Assembly: GCF_003481705.1 (NCBI RefSeq)
Contig: NZ_QULN01000001.1
Location: 248,001-312,000 of the forward strand
Direction: 5' to 3'
Source: Butyricicoccus sp. OM04-18BH
GTDB taxonomy: Bacteria > Bacillota > Clostridia > Oscillospirales > Butyricicoccaceae
Length of the DNA: 64,000 nucleotides
Part shown: piece after piece, positions 43,771 through 51,993 of the stretch
How positions within the stretch are numbered: the stretch's first letter is position 1
Layout of the letters: every line of letters starts with the position of its first letter
Translations under genes and position numbers: made by a program
Notes under the pieces: model-generated
Database searches by the model: none
What the model was told of the DNA's origin: nothing
The model's input: only the letters and a program-made list of their open reading frames with translations

Positions 43771-45264
43771 ATGGATATCACGGCAACTGTATGGACGCTT
43801 CTGCCTCCGATCATCGCGATCGCGCTGGCGCTCATCACCAAAGAGGTCTACTCCTCACTGCTGATCGGTATTCTGGCAGGCGCACTGCTGTATACCGGCT
43901 TCAATCCGCTCCATGCGGTCGAAACGACCTTCGAGATCATGGGCGGCAAACTCGGCGGCAACATCAACATCTGCATCTTCCTGGTGCTGCTTGGCATTCT
44001 GGTGTCGCTCGTCACAAAATCGGGCGCGTCACGCGCCTACGGCGAATGGGCGGTCAAGACCATCAAATCGCGCCGCGGCGCCTCCTTCGCAACGTCCTTT
44101 CTCGGCATCTTCATCTTTGTCGACGACTATTTCAACTGCCTGACCGTCGGCACGGTCATGCGTCCTGTCACCGACAAATACAACATCACCCGCGCAAAGC
44201 TCGCCTACATCATCGACGCGACGGCGGCTCCGGTCTGTATCATCGCCCCGATCTCCTCGTGGGCGGCGGCGGTCGGCTCCTCCCTGCCTGAGTCGAGCAC
44301 GATGGACGGCTTCTCGCTGTTCATGAAGACCATTCCGATGAACCTTTACGCCATCCTGACGCTGATTTTCCTCGTCTGGCTGATGGCGGCGGACTTCGAT
44401 TTTTCCGCTATGGGCAAGTATGAGCGCAAGCACAAGAACGACGACCTGTCTCAGCTCGAGGAGAACTACGTTGTCGGCGGCGCAGGCAAGGTCTACGACC
44501 TTATCCTCCCGATCGCGGTGCTGATCGTGCTGTGCATCGGCGCGATGCTGTACACCGGCGGCATTCTCGAGGGCGCGAACATCATCGACGCTTTCGCGAA
44601 CTGCTCGTCCTCGACCGCTCTGGTTCTCGGCTCGTTCTTCACGCTCGTATTCACCTTCCTGCTGTACATTCCGCGCAAGGTCCTGTCCTTCGGCCAGTTC
44701 TGCGAGGCGTTCACCGAGGGCTTCAAGTCCATGGTGCCGGCCATCCTGATCCTGACGCTCGCGTGGACGCTGTCCGGCGTATGCTCGGCTGACTACCTCA
44801 ACATCGGCGGCTTCGTTTCCTCGATCGTCAGCGCGGACTCGGTTATCTCCATGCTGATGCCGGCGATCTTCTTCCTCATCGCGCTCGGTCTCGCGTTCGC
44901 GACCGGCACGAGCTGGGGCACGTTCGGCATCCTTATCCCGATCGCCGTCGCGGTATTCGGCGACAGCGCGACCACCATGCTTGTCATGACCGTTGCGGCC
45001 TGCCTGTCCGGCGCAGTCTGCGGCGACCACATCTCCCCGATTTCGGACACCACGATCCTGGCGTCCGCAGGCGCACAGTGCCACCACATCGACCACGTTT
45101 CCACGCAGCTTCCCTATGCGCTGCTCGTTGCGGCGATGAGCTTCGTCGGCTTCCTTGTCGGCGGCGTCACCGGCAGCGGCGTGATCGCTCTCATTGTCGG
45201 TCTGGTCCTGCTCGCGCTCACTATCTTCGTCATCTCCGCCAAGCACAAAAAGGCGGCGAACTAA
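43771..45264 (+). CDS. Na+/H+ antiporter of the NhaC family
   Basis: ATG 43771 with GGGGGAAAA upstream; 497 residues with about eleven membrane segments. Family motifs: FVDDYFNCLTVGTVMRPV (residues about 114-131), APISSWAA, and late in the protein FATGTSWGTFGILIP and GAVCGDHISPISDTTILAS. It exchanges sodium, or another small ion or acid, for protons. A TGCAGG/CCTGCA hairpin lies in the leader (43726-43752). Confidence 0.88.
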   Translation: MDITATVWTLLPPIIAIALALITKEVYSSLLIGILAGALLYTGFNPLHAVETTFEIMGGKLGGNINICIFLVLLGILVSLVTKSGASRAYGEWAVKTIKSRRGASFATSFLGIFIFVDDYFNCLTVGTVMRPVTDKYNITRAKLAYIIDATAAPVCIIAPISSWAAAVGSSLPESSTMDGFSLFMKTIPMNLYAILTLIFLVWLMAADFDFSAMGKYERKHKNDDLSQLEENYVVGGAGKVYDLILPIAVLIVLCIGAMLYTGGILEGANIIDAFANCSSSTALVLGSFFTLVFTFLLYIPRKVLSFGQFCEAFTEGFKSMVPAILILTLAWTLSGVCSADYLNIGGFVSSIVSADSVISMLMPAIFFLIALGLAFATGTSWGTFGILIPIAVAVFGDSATTMLVMTVAACLSGAVCGDHISPISDTTILASAGAQCHHIDHVSTQLPYALLVAAMSFVGFLVGGVTGSGVIALIVGLVLLALTIFVISAKHKKAAN

Positions 45265-45301
45265 AAAGTCTGCGGCTTTTGGCTGCACAACAAACCCAAA
45301 C

Positions 45302-45328
45302 GGCTCTCTCCTGTCACAGGAGGGAGCC
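45302..45328 (+). terminator. Hairpin between nhaC-like and MATE genes
   Basis: A 12-bp stem, GGCTCTCTCCTG-TCA-CAGGAGGGAGCC, followed by TGTTGT. The T-run is weak, so termination may be partial. Confidence 0.6.
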
Positions 45329-45361
45329 TGTTGTCTGAAAAGCGAAAGAAGGCATCCCATT

Positions 45362-46720
45362 TTGATCACTGATTTGACCGAAGGCAGTCCATCGAAAAAG
45401 CTGTTCTGGTTCTCCATGCCGCTCCTGCTGAGCGTTGCATTCCAGCAGCTGTACCAGATGGCGGACTCCATGATCGTCGGCCGTTTTGCCGAGTCGGCAC
45501 AGGCCGGTGAGCTTGCGCTCGCCGCCGTCGGCGCAAGTTATCCGATCACGCAGCTGTTCGTTGCTGTTGCGACAGGCATCAACATCGGCACCTCCGTCCT
45601 CGTCTCGCAGTTGTTCGGCGCGAAGCGCTACCTGCGCATGAAGACCGCGATCTCGACCGCCCTGATCACCACGACCGTCGTCTCGCTGCTGCTGACGCTG
45701 TTCGGCGCGGTCTGCACCAACGGTCTGATGAGTGCGCTCAACACCTCGGCGGATATTTTCGCGGACGCCTCGCTCTATCTGCGCGTGTATGTGTTCGGTC
45801 TGCTGTTCCTGTTCATCTACAACGTGTGCACCGGCATTTTCAACGCCATGGGCGACAGCCGGACGCCGCTGTTCCTGCTCATCCTGTCCTCGGTCGGCAA
45901 CGTCATTCTCGACGTCGTATTCGTTGCCATACTGCACTGGGGCGTTGCAGGCGTTGCCTGGGCGACCTTTATCGCGCAGGGCGCATCGGGCGTGTTCGCC
46001 TTCTTCCTGCTCATGTGCCGCGTGCGCACCTTTGACACCGGTCATCATTTCATCCTGTTCGCACCCGAAATGCTGCGCCGTCTGACCAACTACGCTATCC
46101 CCTCCATCGCGCAGCAGAGCTTCGTCTCGGTCGGCAACCTCATCATTCAGTATTACGTCAACCTGTGCGGCCCGACTGTCATCGCCGGTTTCTCGGTCGC
46201 AAACCGCATCAATATGTTTGCGCTGACCTGCTGCATGTCGTTTGCGTCCGGTCTGTCGAGCTACGTCGCACAGAACATCGGCGCGCGCAAGCTCGACCGT
46301 GTCGGCCCCGGTCTCAAGGCCGGCGGAACGTTCTCGGTCGGTCTCGGCATCGTGTTCATGATGATCTATCTGCCGCTCGCAAACCGTATCATCAGCCTGT
46401 TCCTGCCTGCCGGCAGTGCATCGGGGGTCGTTGATGTCGCCCGCGGCTATCTGTTCACCGTCGTGCCGTTCTACGTCGTCGTCTGCATCAAATTCGTCTG
46501 CGACAGCGTGCTGCGCGGCGCAGGCGCGATGCGTCCGTTCATGATAACGACGTTCTCCGACCTTATCCTGCGCGTTATCCTGTCCATCGCCCTGTTCTAC
46601 GTCATCGGCAACGAGCACGGCATCTGGATGAGCTGGCCGATCGGCTGGTTCCTCGGCTCGGGTCTGTCCGTGTTCTTCTACAAGACCGGCGCATGGCGCA
46701 AGGATCTGCCCACGCTGTAA
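45362..46720 (+). CDS. MATE-family multidrug efflux transporter
   Basis: The likely start is TTG 45362, with AGAAGG about 9 bases upstream, because family members begin with a (T/I)-D-L-T-x-G-S-P motif as here (LITDLTEGSPSKKLFWF). The longer upstream frame overlaps nhaC and the hairpin. 452 residues, twelve membrane segments in two related halves (LLSVAFQQLYQMADSMIVGR and AIPSIAQQSFVSVGNLIIQY). It exports organic cations or drugs with Na+ or H+. Confidence 0.9.
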   Translation: MITDLTEGSPSKKLFWFSMPLLLSVAFQQLYQMADSMIVGRFAESAQAGELALAAVGASYPITQLFVAVATGINIGTSVLVSQLFGAKRYLRMKTAISTALITTTVVSLLLTLFGAVCTNGLMSALNTSADIFADASLYLRVYVFGLLFLFIYNVCTGIFNAMGDSRTPLFLLILSSVGNVILDVVFVAILHWGVAGVAWATFIAQGASGVFAFFLLMCRVRTFDTGHHFILFAPEMLRRLTNYAIPSIAQQSFVSVGNLIIQYYVNLCGPTVIAGFSVANRINMFALTCCMSFASGLSSYVAQNIGARKLDRVGPGLKAGGTFSVGLGIVFMMIYLPLANRIISLFLPAGSASGVVDVARGYLFTVVPFYVVVCIKFVCDSVLRGAGAMRPFMITTFSDLILRVILSIALFYVIGNEHGIWMSWPIGWFLGSGLSVFFYKTGAWRKDLPTL

Positions 46721-46737
46721 CTGTCGAAAAACGCTTT

Positions 46738-46766
46738 ATCCTCCATCGAAAGATGGAGGATTTTTT
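46738..46766 (+). terminator. Terminator after the MATE gene
   Basis: ATCCTCCATC-GAAA-GATGGAGGAT followed by TTTTT. It is enclosed by CTGTCG (46721) and CGACAG (46810), as in the repeat family elsewhere. Confidence 0.9.
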
Positions 46767-46880
46767 GTCGGTAATATCCATCTTTGCGCCGGAAGCGCGT
46801 TAGTTTCGCGACAGTCTCTTGCATCACAGAGCAAAAAAGGGTATACTGGTACTATCTGAACATCTGGAGGAAATCCGAAT

Positions 46881-48803
46881 ATGCGAGATGGATTTATTAA
46901 AATCGCCGCCGCGACGCCCGACCTGCACGTTGCGGACTGCGAATATAACGCCGCCGAAATCATCCGGCAGGCAAAGCAGGCCGCGTCTAAGGGCGCGAAG
47001 CTCATCACGTTCCCTGAGCTGTGCCTGACCGGCTATACCTGCGGCGACCTGTTTTTGCAGGAAACGCTGCTCGAGGGTGCGATGCAGGCGCTCGGTACCG
47101 TCTGCCGCGAGACCGCAGAGCTTACGGCTGTCATCGTAGTCGGTCTGCCGCTGCGCGTCAAGGGCAAGCTGTATAACGTTGCGGCTGTCGTGAACGCAGG
47201 CGACGTTCTGGCGTTCGTCCCGAAAACCTACATTCCGAACTATTCCGAATTCTACGAGCAGCGCCATTTTGTCTCCGCCGATACGCTCAGCGGTATGGAA
47301 AACGTGCTGATCAAGGCTGCGGATGGCGAGCCGTGCTGGGTTCCGCTCGTCACCGATACCATTTTTCAGTGCGATGAGCAGCCGCTGTTCACCTTCGGCG
47401 TGGAGATCTGCGAGGATCTGTGGGTGCCGAATCCGCCGTCTACTACGCTGGCGCAGGCAGGCGCGCATATTATCGTCAACCTGTCCGCATCGGATGAGAT
47501 CATCGGCAAGGCGGGCTATCGCCGCGACCTTGTTCGTCAGCAGTCCGGACGACTGCTGTGCGCGTACCTGTATGCGGATGCCGGTTTCGGTGAGTCCACG
47601 CAGGACCTGGTGTTCGCGGGGCACGACCTCATTGCCGAGAACGGCGCCATGCTCGCAGAGAGCCGCATGTTCGAGCAGGGCATCATCTACGCCGACATTG
47701 ACCTTCAGCGCCTCGCGCACGAGCGTCAGCGCATGAATACCTTTGAAGCGGTCGAGGGCGGCGTATTCTCGTTCTCGCTCGCGCCGGCAGAGAACGACCT
47801 TGCTGACCGCAGTTTCCCGCGCACGCCGTTCGTTCCGGCGAATAAGGCGCTCCGCGACGAGCGCTGCGAGGAAATTTTGACGCTTCAGGCAACCGGTCTT
47901 GCGACTCGCCTGCGCCACACACACGCCAAGACGGCAGTTGTCGGCCTGTCCGGCGGCCTGGATTCCACGCTGGCTCTCATCGTGCTCGTACATGCGTTTG
48001 ATATGCTCGAACTTGACCGCAAGGGCATTCTGGCCGTCACGATGCCGTGCTTCGGCACGACCGCCCGCACCAAGGGCAACGCGGAAAAGCTCGCTGAGGC
48101 CTATGGCGTGACGCTGGAAACCGTGGACATCAAGGCGGCGGTCGATCAGCATTTCATGGACATCGGTCAGTCCAAGGAGGACCTTTCCGTCACGTTCGAG
48201 AACGGTCAGGCGCGTATGCGCACGCTGGTGCTGATGAACCTCGCCAACAAGACCGGCGGCATGGTCGTCGGCACGGGCGACCTGTCCGAGCTGGCGCTCG
48301 GCTGGGCGACTTACAACGGCGACCACATGAGTATGTACGGCGTTAACGGCTCGATCCCCAAGACGCTCGTGCGCTATCTCGTCGCTTACGAGGCTGACCG
48401 CGTGCAGGGCGAGCTGTCCGATGTGCTGCGCGACGTACTCGACACGCCGGTCTCGCCCGAGCTGCTGCCCCCCAAGGACGGCGAGATCAGCCAGAAGACC
48501 GAGGATCTGGTCGGCCCCTACGAGCTGCACGACTTCTTCCTGTACTATATGCTGCGCTTCGGCTATCCGCCGCGCAAGATCTACCGCGCCGCAAGGAAAA
48601 CCTTTGCGGGCGTGTACGATGACGCGACCATCAAAAAATGGCTGACGACCTTCGTGCGCCGCTTCTTCACGCAGCAGTTCAAGCGCTCCTGCCTGCCCGA
48701 CGGCCCCAAGGTCGGCACGGTCACGCTCTCGCCGCGCGGCGACTGGAGAATGCCGTCTGACGCGGTCTCCGCGCTGTGGCTGCGCGAGGCGGAAAATCTC
48801 TGA
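46881..48803 (+). CDS. nadE: Glutamine-dependent NAD+ synthetase
   Basis: 640 residues; CTGGAGG precedes the ATG. An N-terminal nitrilase-type amidase domain (about 1-280; Glu in ITFPELCLTGY, Lys in PKTYIPNYSEF, nucleophile Cys in GVEICEDLWVP) delivers ammonia. A C-terminal synthetase domain (about 310-640) has the PP-loop SGGLDS and GTGDLSELALGWATYNGDH. The long two-domain form and all catalytic residues are present. It makes NAD+ from deamido-NAD. Monocistronic or followed by the vanZ-like gene. Confidence 0.96.
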   Translation: MRDGFIKIAAATPDLHVADCEYNAAEIIRQAKQAASKGAKLITFPELCLTGYTCGDLFLQETLLEGAMQALGTVCRETAELTAVIVVGLPLRVKGKLYNVAAVVNAGDVLAFVPKTYIPNYSEFYEQRHFVSADTLSGMENVLIKAADGEPCWVPLVTDTIFQCDEQPLFTFGVEICEDLWVPNPPSTTLAQAGAHIIVNLSASDEIIGKAGYRRDLVRQQSGRLLCAYLYADAGFGESTQDLVFAGHDLIAENGAMLAESRMFEQGIIYADIDLQRLAHERQRMNTFEAVEGGVFSFSLAPAENDLADRSFPRTPFVPANKALRDERCEEILTLQATGLATRLRHTHAKTAVVGLSGGLDSTLALIVLVHAFDMLELDRKGILAVTMPCFGTTARTKGNAEKLAEAYGVTLETVDIKAAVDQHFMDIGQSKEDLSVTFENGQARMRTLVLMNLANKTGGMVVGTGDLSELALGWATYNGDHMSMYGVNGSIPKTLVRYLVAYEADRVQGELSDVLRDVLDTPVSPELLPPKDGEISQKTEDLVGPYELHDFFLYYMLRFGYPPRKIYRAARKTFAGVYDDATIKKWLTTFVRRFFTQQFKRSCLPDGPKVGTVTLSPRGDWRMPSDAVSALWLREAENL

Positions 48804-48826
48804 CAGCAAAAGGAGAGACTGTCCTT

Positions 48827-49486
48827 TTGAAAAGCTTACTTCGCGGCGCAGCGACGCTGCTCACGGCGGCGCTGCTGTGCTTCAACCTGTTCTACGAGCT
48901 TGCGCCGAACCTCGTTGTCGGTCCGGAAAAGAAGCTCGTGTTCGCGGCGGCGTTTGCGGTCCTGCTGCGCATTGCGCTGTTCTGCGGCATCCCGGAGGCG
49001 CAGCGGCAGCGCCGCAGACGGCTGTATATGCAGCTGCTGCTCTACTATTATATGTGGGTGCTCGCAAATGTGCTGTTCTTCGACAACGCCTTCGGCCGCG
49101 GCTTTACGGCGCACGCAACGCTCGAGGCGGTCAATCTGGAGCCGCTGCGCACCATCAGGAATTATCTGCTGGCCTACGGCTACGGGAATATCTCGCTGCG
49201 GCTGGTCATTCTCAACCTCGCCGGAAACCTCATCGCGTTCGCGCCGATGGGCGTGTTCCTGCCCGCTGTATTCCGCTGGCAGCGCAGCATCTTCTTCTTC
49301 ACCGCGACGCTGACGCTCGCCATCACGGCGGTCGAGGTCGCGCAGGTCTACACGGGCACCGGCTCGTGCGACATCGACGACCTCATCCTCAACCTCGCCG
49401 GCGCGCTCATCGTCTATATCATCTGCCGCGTGACGCCGCTCTGGAAGCGCATATGCAGCGTGACGCCGCGCCCCAAAAAGGAATAA
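48827..49486 (+). CDS. VanZ-like membrane protein
   Basis: TTG 48827 with AGGAGA upstream, 24 bases after nadE; 219 residues. About five membrane segments with the VanZ-family pattern LVILNLAGNLIAFAPMGVFL and, near the C-terminus, VEVAQVYTGTGSCDIDDLIL followed by NLAGALI. VanZ homologs give low-level teicoplanin resistance in enterococci, but most genomic copies have no proven role. Confidence 0.82.
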   Translation: MKSLLRGAATLLTAALLCFNLFYELAPNLVVGPEKKLVFAAAFAVLLRIALFCGIPEAQRQRRRRLYMQLLLYYYMWVLANVLFFDNAFGRGFTAHATLEAVNLEPLRTIRNYLLAYGYGNISLRLVILNLAGNLIAFAPMGVFLPAVFRWQRSIFFFTATLTLAITAVEVAQVYTGTGSCDIDDLILNLAGALIVYIICRVTPLWKRICSVTPRPKKE

Positions 49487-49493
49487 AAACGAA

Positions 49494-49538
49494 AAAAGAC
49501 CATCGTCCCGGTTTCGTGCCGGTAAACGATGGTCTTTT
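49494..49538 (+). terminator. Terminator after the VanZ-like gene
   Basis: AAAAGACCATCGT and ACGATGGTCTTTT pair perfectly, and an inner CCGG/CCGG stem occupies the loop. Confidence 0.85.
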
Positions 49539-49559
49539 CCTGTCGGTTTCGCGACAGGA

Positions 49560-49596
49560 TAATAAAAAAGATGCAGAGCGTTTCCACTCTGCATCT
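49560..49596 (-). terminator. Terminator of the rplJ-rplL operon
   Basis: On the minus strand AGATGCAGAG pairs with CTCTGCATCT and is followed by TTTTTTATT, 28 bases after the rplL stop. Confidence 0.92.
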
Positions 49597-49623
49597 CTTA
49601 AAATTCAAGCGATAAAACTCAAA

Positions 49624-49995
49624 TTACTTGAGCTCAACCTTAGCGCCTGCAGCCTCGAGCTTCTCCTTGATCTCGTTAGCCTCAGCCTCCGGAGCAGCCT
49701 CCTTGATGGTCTGCGGAGCGGTGTCAACCTTCTCCTTAGCTTCCTTCAGGCCCAGGCCGGTGATCTCGCGGACAACCTTGATAACACCGATCTTAGAGGA
49801 GCCAGCGTCAACCAGAACGACGTCGAAGTCGGTCTTAGCCTCAGCAGCAGCAGCACCGTCACCAGCAGCAGCGCCACCAGCAACAGCAACGGGCGTAGCG
49901 GATACGCCGAATTCTTCCTCGAGAGCCTTTACCAGCTCAGAGAGCTCCATAACCTTGAGCTCTTTTACAGCTTCCATAATCTCAGCAACAGTCAT
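49624..49995 (-). CDS. rplL: Ribosomal protein L7/L12
   Basis: ATG 49995 with GGAGG upstream; 123 residues. N-terminal dimerisation helices ([20 protein letters not shown]), an Ala/Gly hinge ([19 protein letters not shown]) and a C-terminal domain ([20 protein letters not shown]) that recruits translation factors. It follows rplJ, with which it forms the ribosomal stalk. Confidence 0.98.
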   Translation of the reverse strand: MTVAEIMEAVKELKVMELSELVKALEEEFGVSATPVAVAGGAAAGDGAAAAEAKTDFDVVLVDAGSSKIGVIKVVREITGLGLKEAKEKVDTAPQTIKEAAPEAEANEIKEKLEAAGAKVELK

Positions 49996-50072
49996 GGGAT
50001 AAACCTCCATTTAAGTTATTTTTAAAATTTAATGTGTTTTGCTGTCCTGTTTGACAGCTTTGGGGACAGGAA

Positions 50073-50636
50073 TTACTCCGCAGCTTCTTCAGCAGCAGCT
50101 TCCTTCGGGGCTACCAGCTCGGCAACCTTCATCTCCTCATTACCCTCTGCCTTCTTAACGATAGCATCGCAAGCAATAGCAAGCTGCATAATGGGGAAGT
50201 TGAAGCTGTACAGAACCTGAGCGATAAGGACTTCCTTGCTCGGCATAGCTGCAAGCTTCTTGACCTCGTCCTCACCGATTACCTTACCTTCCAGGTAACC
50301 AGCCTTGAGGTTGAAGTTCTCATGGGTCTTCGCAAAATCAGCGAGGATCTTAGCGGGTGCGACAACGTCGTCAGTGGTGGAGATAGCCAGCGCGGTAGTA
50401 CCGTGCAGGTTCTCGTCCCAGTCAAAGCCCAGCTCCTTCGCTGCAAAGCGGATCAGGGTATTCTTGATGACAGCATACTCAACGCCAGCTTCACGAAGCT
50501 GCTTGCGGAGCTTGGTATCATCCTCAACGTTGATGCCCTTGTAATCGACCAGTACGCCAGCGGGAGAATTCTTGATCTTCTCAACCAGGGACGCAACTAC
50601 GGCCTTCTTCTCTTCCAGAACCTTTGCATTCGGCAT
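50073..50636 (-). CDS. rplJ: Ribosomal protein L10
   Basis: Either of two adjacent ATG codons (50639 or 50636) can start. AGGAGG is 5 and 8 bases away, so 50636 is preferred (MPNAKVLEEKKAVVASLVEK). About 187 residues with the L10 motifs VLVDYKGINVEDDTKLRKQL and VIKNTLIRFAAKEL, and a long C-terminal helix that binds L7/L12 dimers. Expression is controlled by the L10 leader upstream. Confidence 0.97.
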   Translation of the reverse strand: MPNAKVLEEKKAVVASLVEKIKNSPAGVLVDYKGINVEDDTKLRKQLREAGVEYAVIKNTLIRFAAKELGFDWDENLHGTTALAISTTDDVVAPAKILADFAKTHENFNLKAGYLEGKVIGEDEVKKLAAMPSKEVLIAQVLYSFNFPIMQLAIACDAIVKKAEGNEEMKVAELVAPKEAAAEEAAE

Positions 50637-50654
50637 CATTTTCACCTCCTATGA

Positions 50655-50694
50655 AATAAAAGTACCCTCCCGGCGCAAAGACACAGGAGGGTAC
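50655..50694 (-). terminator. Attenuator hairpin between L10 leader and rplJ
   Basis: On the minus strand GTACCCTCC (50694-50686) pairs with GGAGGGTAC (50670-50662) and TTTTATTT follows. It lies after the L10-binding leader and before the rplJ RBS, so it can act as a transcription attenuator. Confidence 0.75.
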
Positions 50695-50731
50695 ACAGAA
50701 AACATCGTAACGATGCAATATACATTTCCAT

Positions 50732-50796
50732 GTTGACCTCGGCGGGCGGCGAAAACGCCATTTAAAACCTTGCGGCTGCCAGCTGTCTTTGACCAA
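50732..50796 (-). ncRNA. Ribosomal protein L10 leader
   Basis: On the minus strand the leader contains CAAAGACAGCTGGCAGCCGC, then AAGGTTTTAAA, and ends GCCCGCCGAGGTCAA. This is the conserved skeleton of the L10 leader, in which the mRNA mimics the L10-binding site of 23S rRNA (AAGACAGC...GCCGCAAGG...CCGAGG). Binding of L10-L12 represses the operon. Confidence 0.85.
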
Positions 50797-50804
50797 GCTC
50801 ATTT

Positions 50805-50833
50805 AGTATAACCGATAAAAAGGCGTTTGTCAA
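50805..50833 (-). promoter_or_regulatory. Promoter of the rplJ-rplL operon
   Basis: On the minus strand TTGACA (50833-50828) and TATACT (50810-50805) have a 17-base spacer, directly upstream of the L10 leader. Confidence 0.88.
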
Positions 50834-50860
50834 CCTGTTTTTTCGAAAAAACGAAAAATT

Positions 50861-51676
50861 TTATTTGCCGAGCTCGTAGGCGCGCGCGGTGCATTTATCG
50901 CAGGCCTCCGCGACCATGCCGTACAGGTCGCGCTCCTCGAGCACCTGCATGCCGGCGAGCGTCGTGCCGCCGGGTGAGCAGACTGCGCGGATCAGCTCCG
51001 CCGGGGTCTTGTCGCCCTGCATGAGCATCTTCGCCGCACCGATCATGGTCTGGCAGAACATCTGAAGCGCGTCCTTTTCGTCGATGCCGTGCTTCTTTGC
51101 GCTCTGCACCATGGCGTCTGCATAGGCGTAGATATAGGCCGGTGCGGAGCCTGCATACGGGATCGCCTCGTTTATCATGTCTTCATGCTCGAATACGGTC
51201 GTGACGCCCATCGCATCGAACAGACTGCGCACGGCGGCAAGCTGCGCCTCGCTCGCGGCGGCGTTCTTCACGAGCTGAGTCGCACCGACGCCGAGCATGA
51301 GCGGCGTATTCGGCATCGCGCGGATGATCGGGGTATCTGCGCCGAGCGCCGCCTCGATCTTCGCAAACGAAATGCCTGCGGCAATCGACAGAACAAGCGG
51401 CTTTTCGCACTTGCATTCGGCGAGCTGCGGCAGCACCTCGGCAAAGTTCTGCGGCTTGACCGACAGCAGCACAGTATCGCACGCGGTGTAGACCTCGGTG
51501 AAGTCGCCGGTCACGGCGTAGCCCTCCGCCCTGTTCGCCGCACGCTTTTCCTCGCTGCGGTTGAACAGCAGCACCTCGTCCGGACGGAACAGACCGGCCC
51601 GTACCGCACCGGCGGCGATGGTCTTGCCCATGCTGCCTGCTCCGAGAACGCCGAAACGGTAAGTTTTCATATCCAT
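50861..51676 (-). CDS. proC: Pyrroline-5-carboxylate reductase
   Basis: ATG 51676 has AAGGAG 5 bases upstream; ATG 51670 (MKTYRFGVLGAGSMG) is the alternative. About 271 residues. The NAD(P) motif is GVLGAGSMGKTIAAG. VKPQNFAEVLPQL, IIRAMPNTPLMLGVGAT and PYAGSAPAYIYAYADAMVQS are ProC signatures, and the C-terminal proline-binding segment is SPGGTTLAGMQVLEE. It completes proline synthesis. Confidence 0.95.
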   Translation of the reverse strand: MDMKTYRFGVLGAGSMGKTIAAGAVRAGLFRPDEVLLFNRSEEKRAANRAEGYAVTGDFTEVYTACDTVLLSVKPQNFAEVLPQLAECKCEKPLVLSIAAGISFAKIEAALGADTPIIRAMPNTPLMLGVGATQLVKNAAASEAQLAAVRSLFDAMGVTTVFEHEDMINEAIPYAGSAPAYIYAYADAMVQSAKKHGIDEKDALQMFCQTMIGAAKMLMQGDKTPAELIRAVCSPGGTTLAGMQVLEERDLYGMVAEACDKCTARAYELGK

Positions 51677-51717
51677 GCACACTCCTTATAACAGACAAAT
51701 CGTTTTCAATGCTGTGA

Positions 51718-51746
51718 TTATAGCACAAAGCGCCCCTGTCTGCAAC
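51718..51746 (-). promoter_or_regulatory. Promoter of proC
   Basis: On the minus strand TTGCAG (51746-51741) and TATAAT (51723-51718) with a 17-base spacer. Confidence 0.75.
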
Positions 51747-51805
51747 GCGCGCTGTATTTTTCTATGGACTTTCGGGGTTTTCCTGTATTTTTTTTATTTC
51801 GGGTG

Positions 51806-51834
51806 TTGGTTTTTGCGGAATAATGTGATATAAT
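51806..51834 (+). promoter_or_regulatory. Promoter of the NSS transporter gene
   Basis: TTGGTT (51806-51811) and TATAAT (51829-51834) with a 17-base spacer. The leader to 51993 is about 155 bases; no known riboswitch pattern was recognised in it. Confidence 0.6.
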
Positions 51835-51993
51835 AAAAATAATTTTTATGGCGACGCACGAGATTCGGATATGCGCCGCTTTTCTGTTGCACCGTGCAGA
51901 CGGTGCGATTTCCGCGGCGGGAGCATCTTCTGTCGTGCACAGGCCGGAAATCCGGCTAAAAAAGAGAAGTATATCAGGAGAGGATAACAAACT

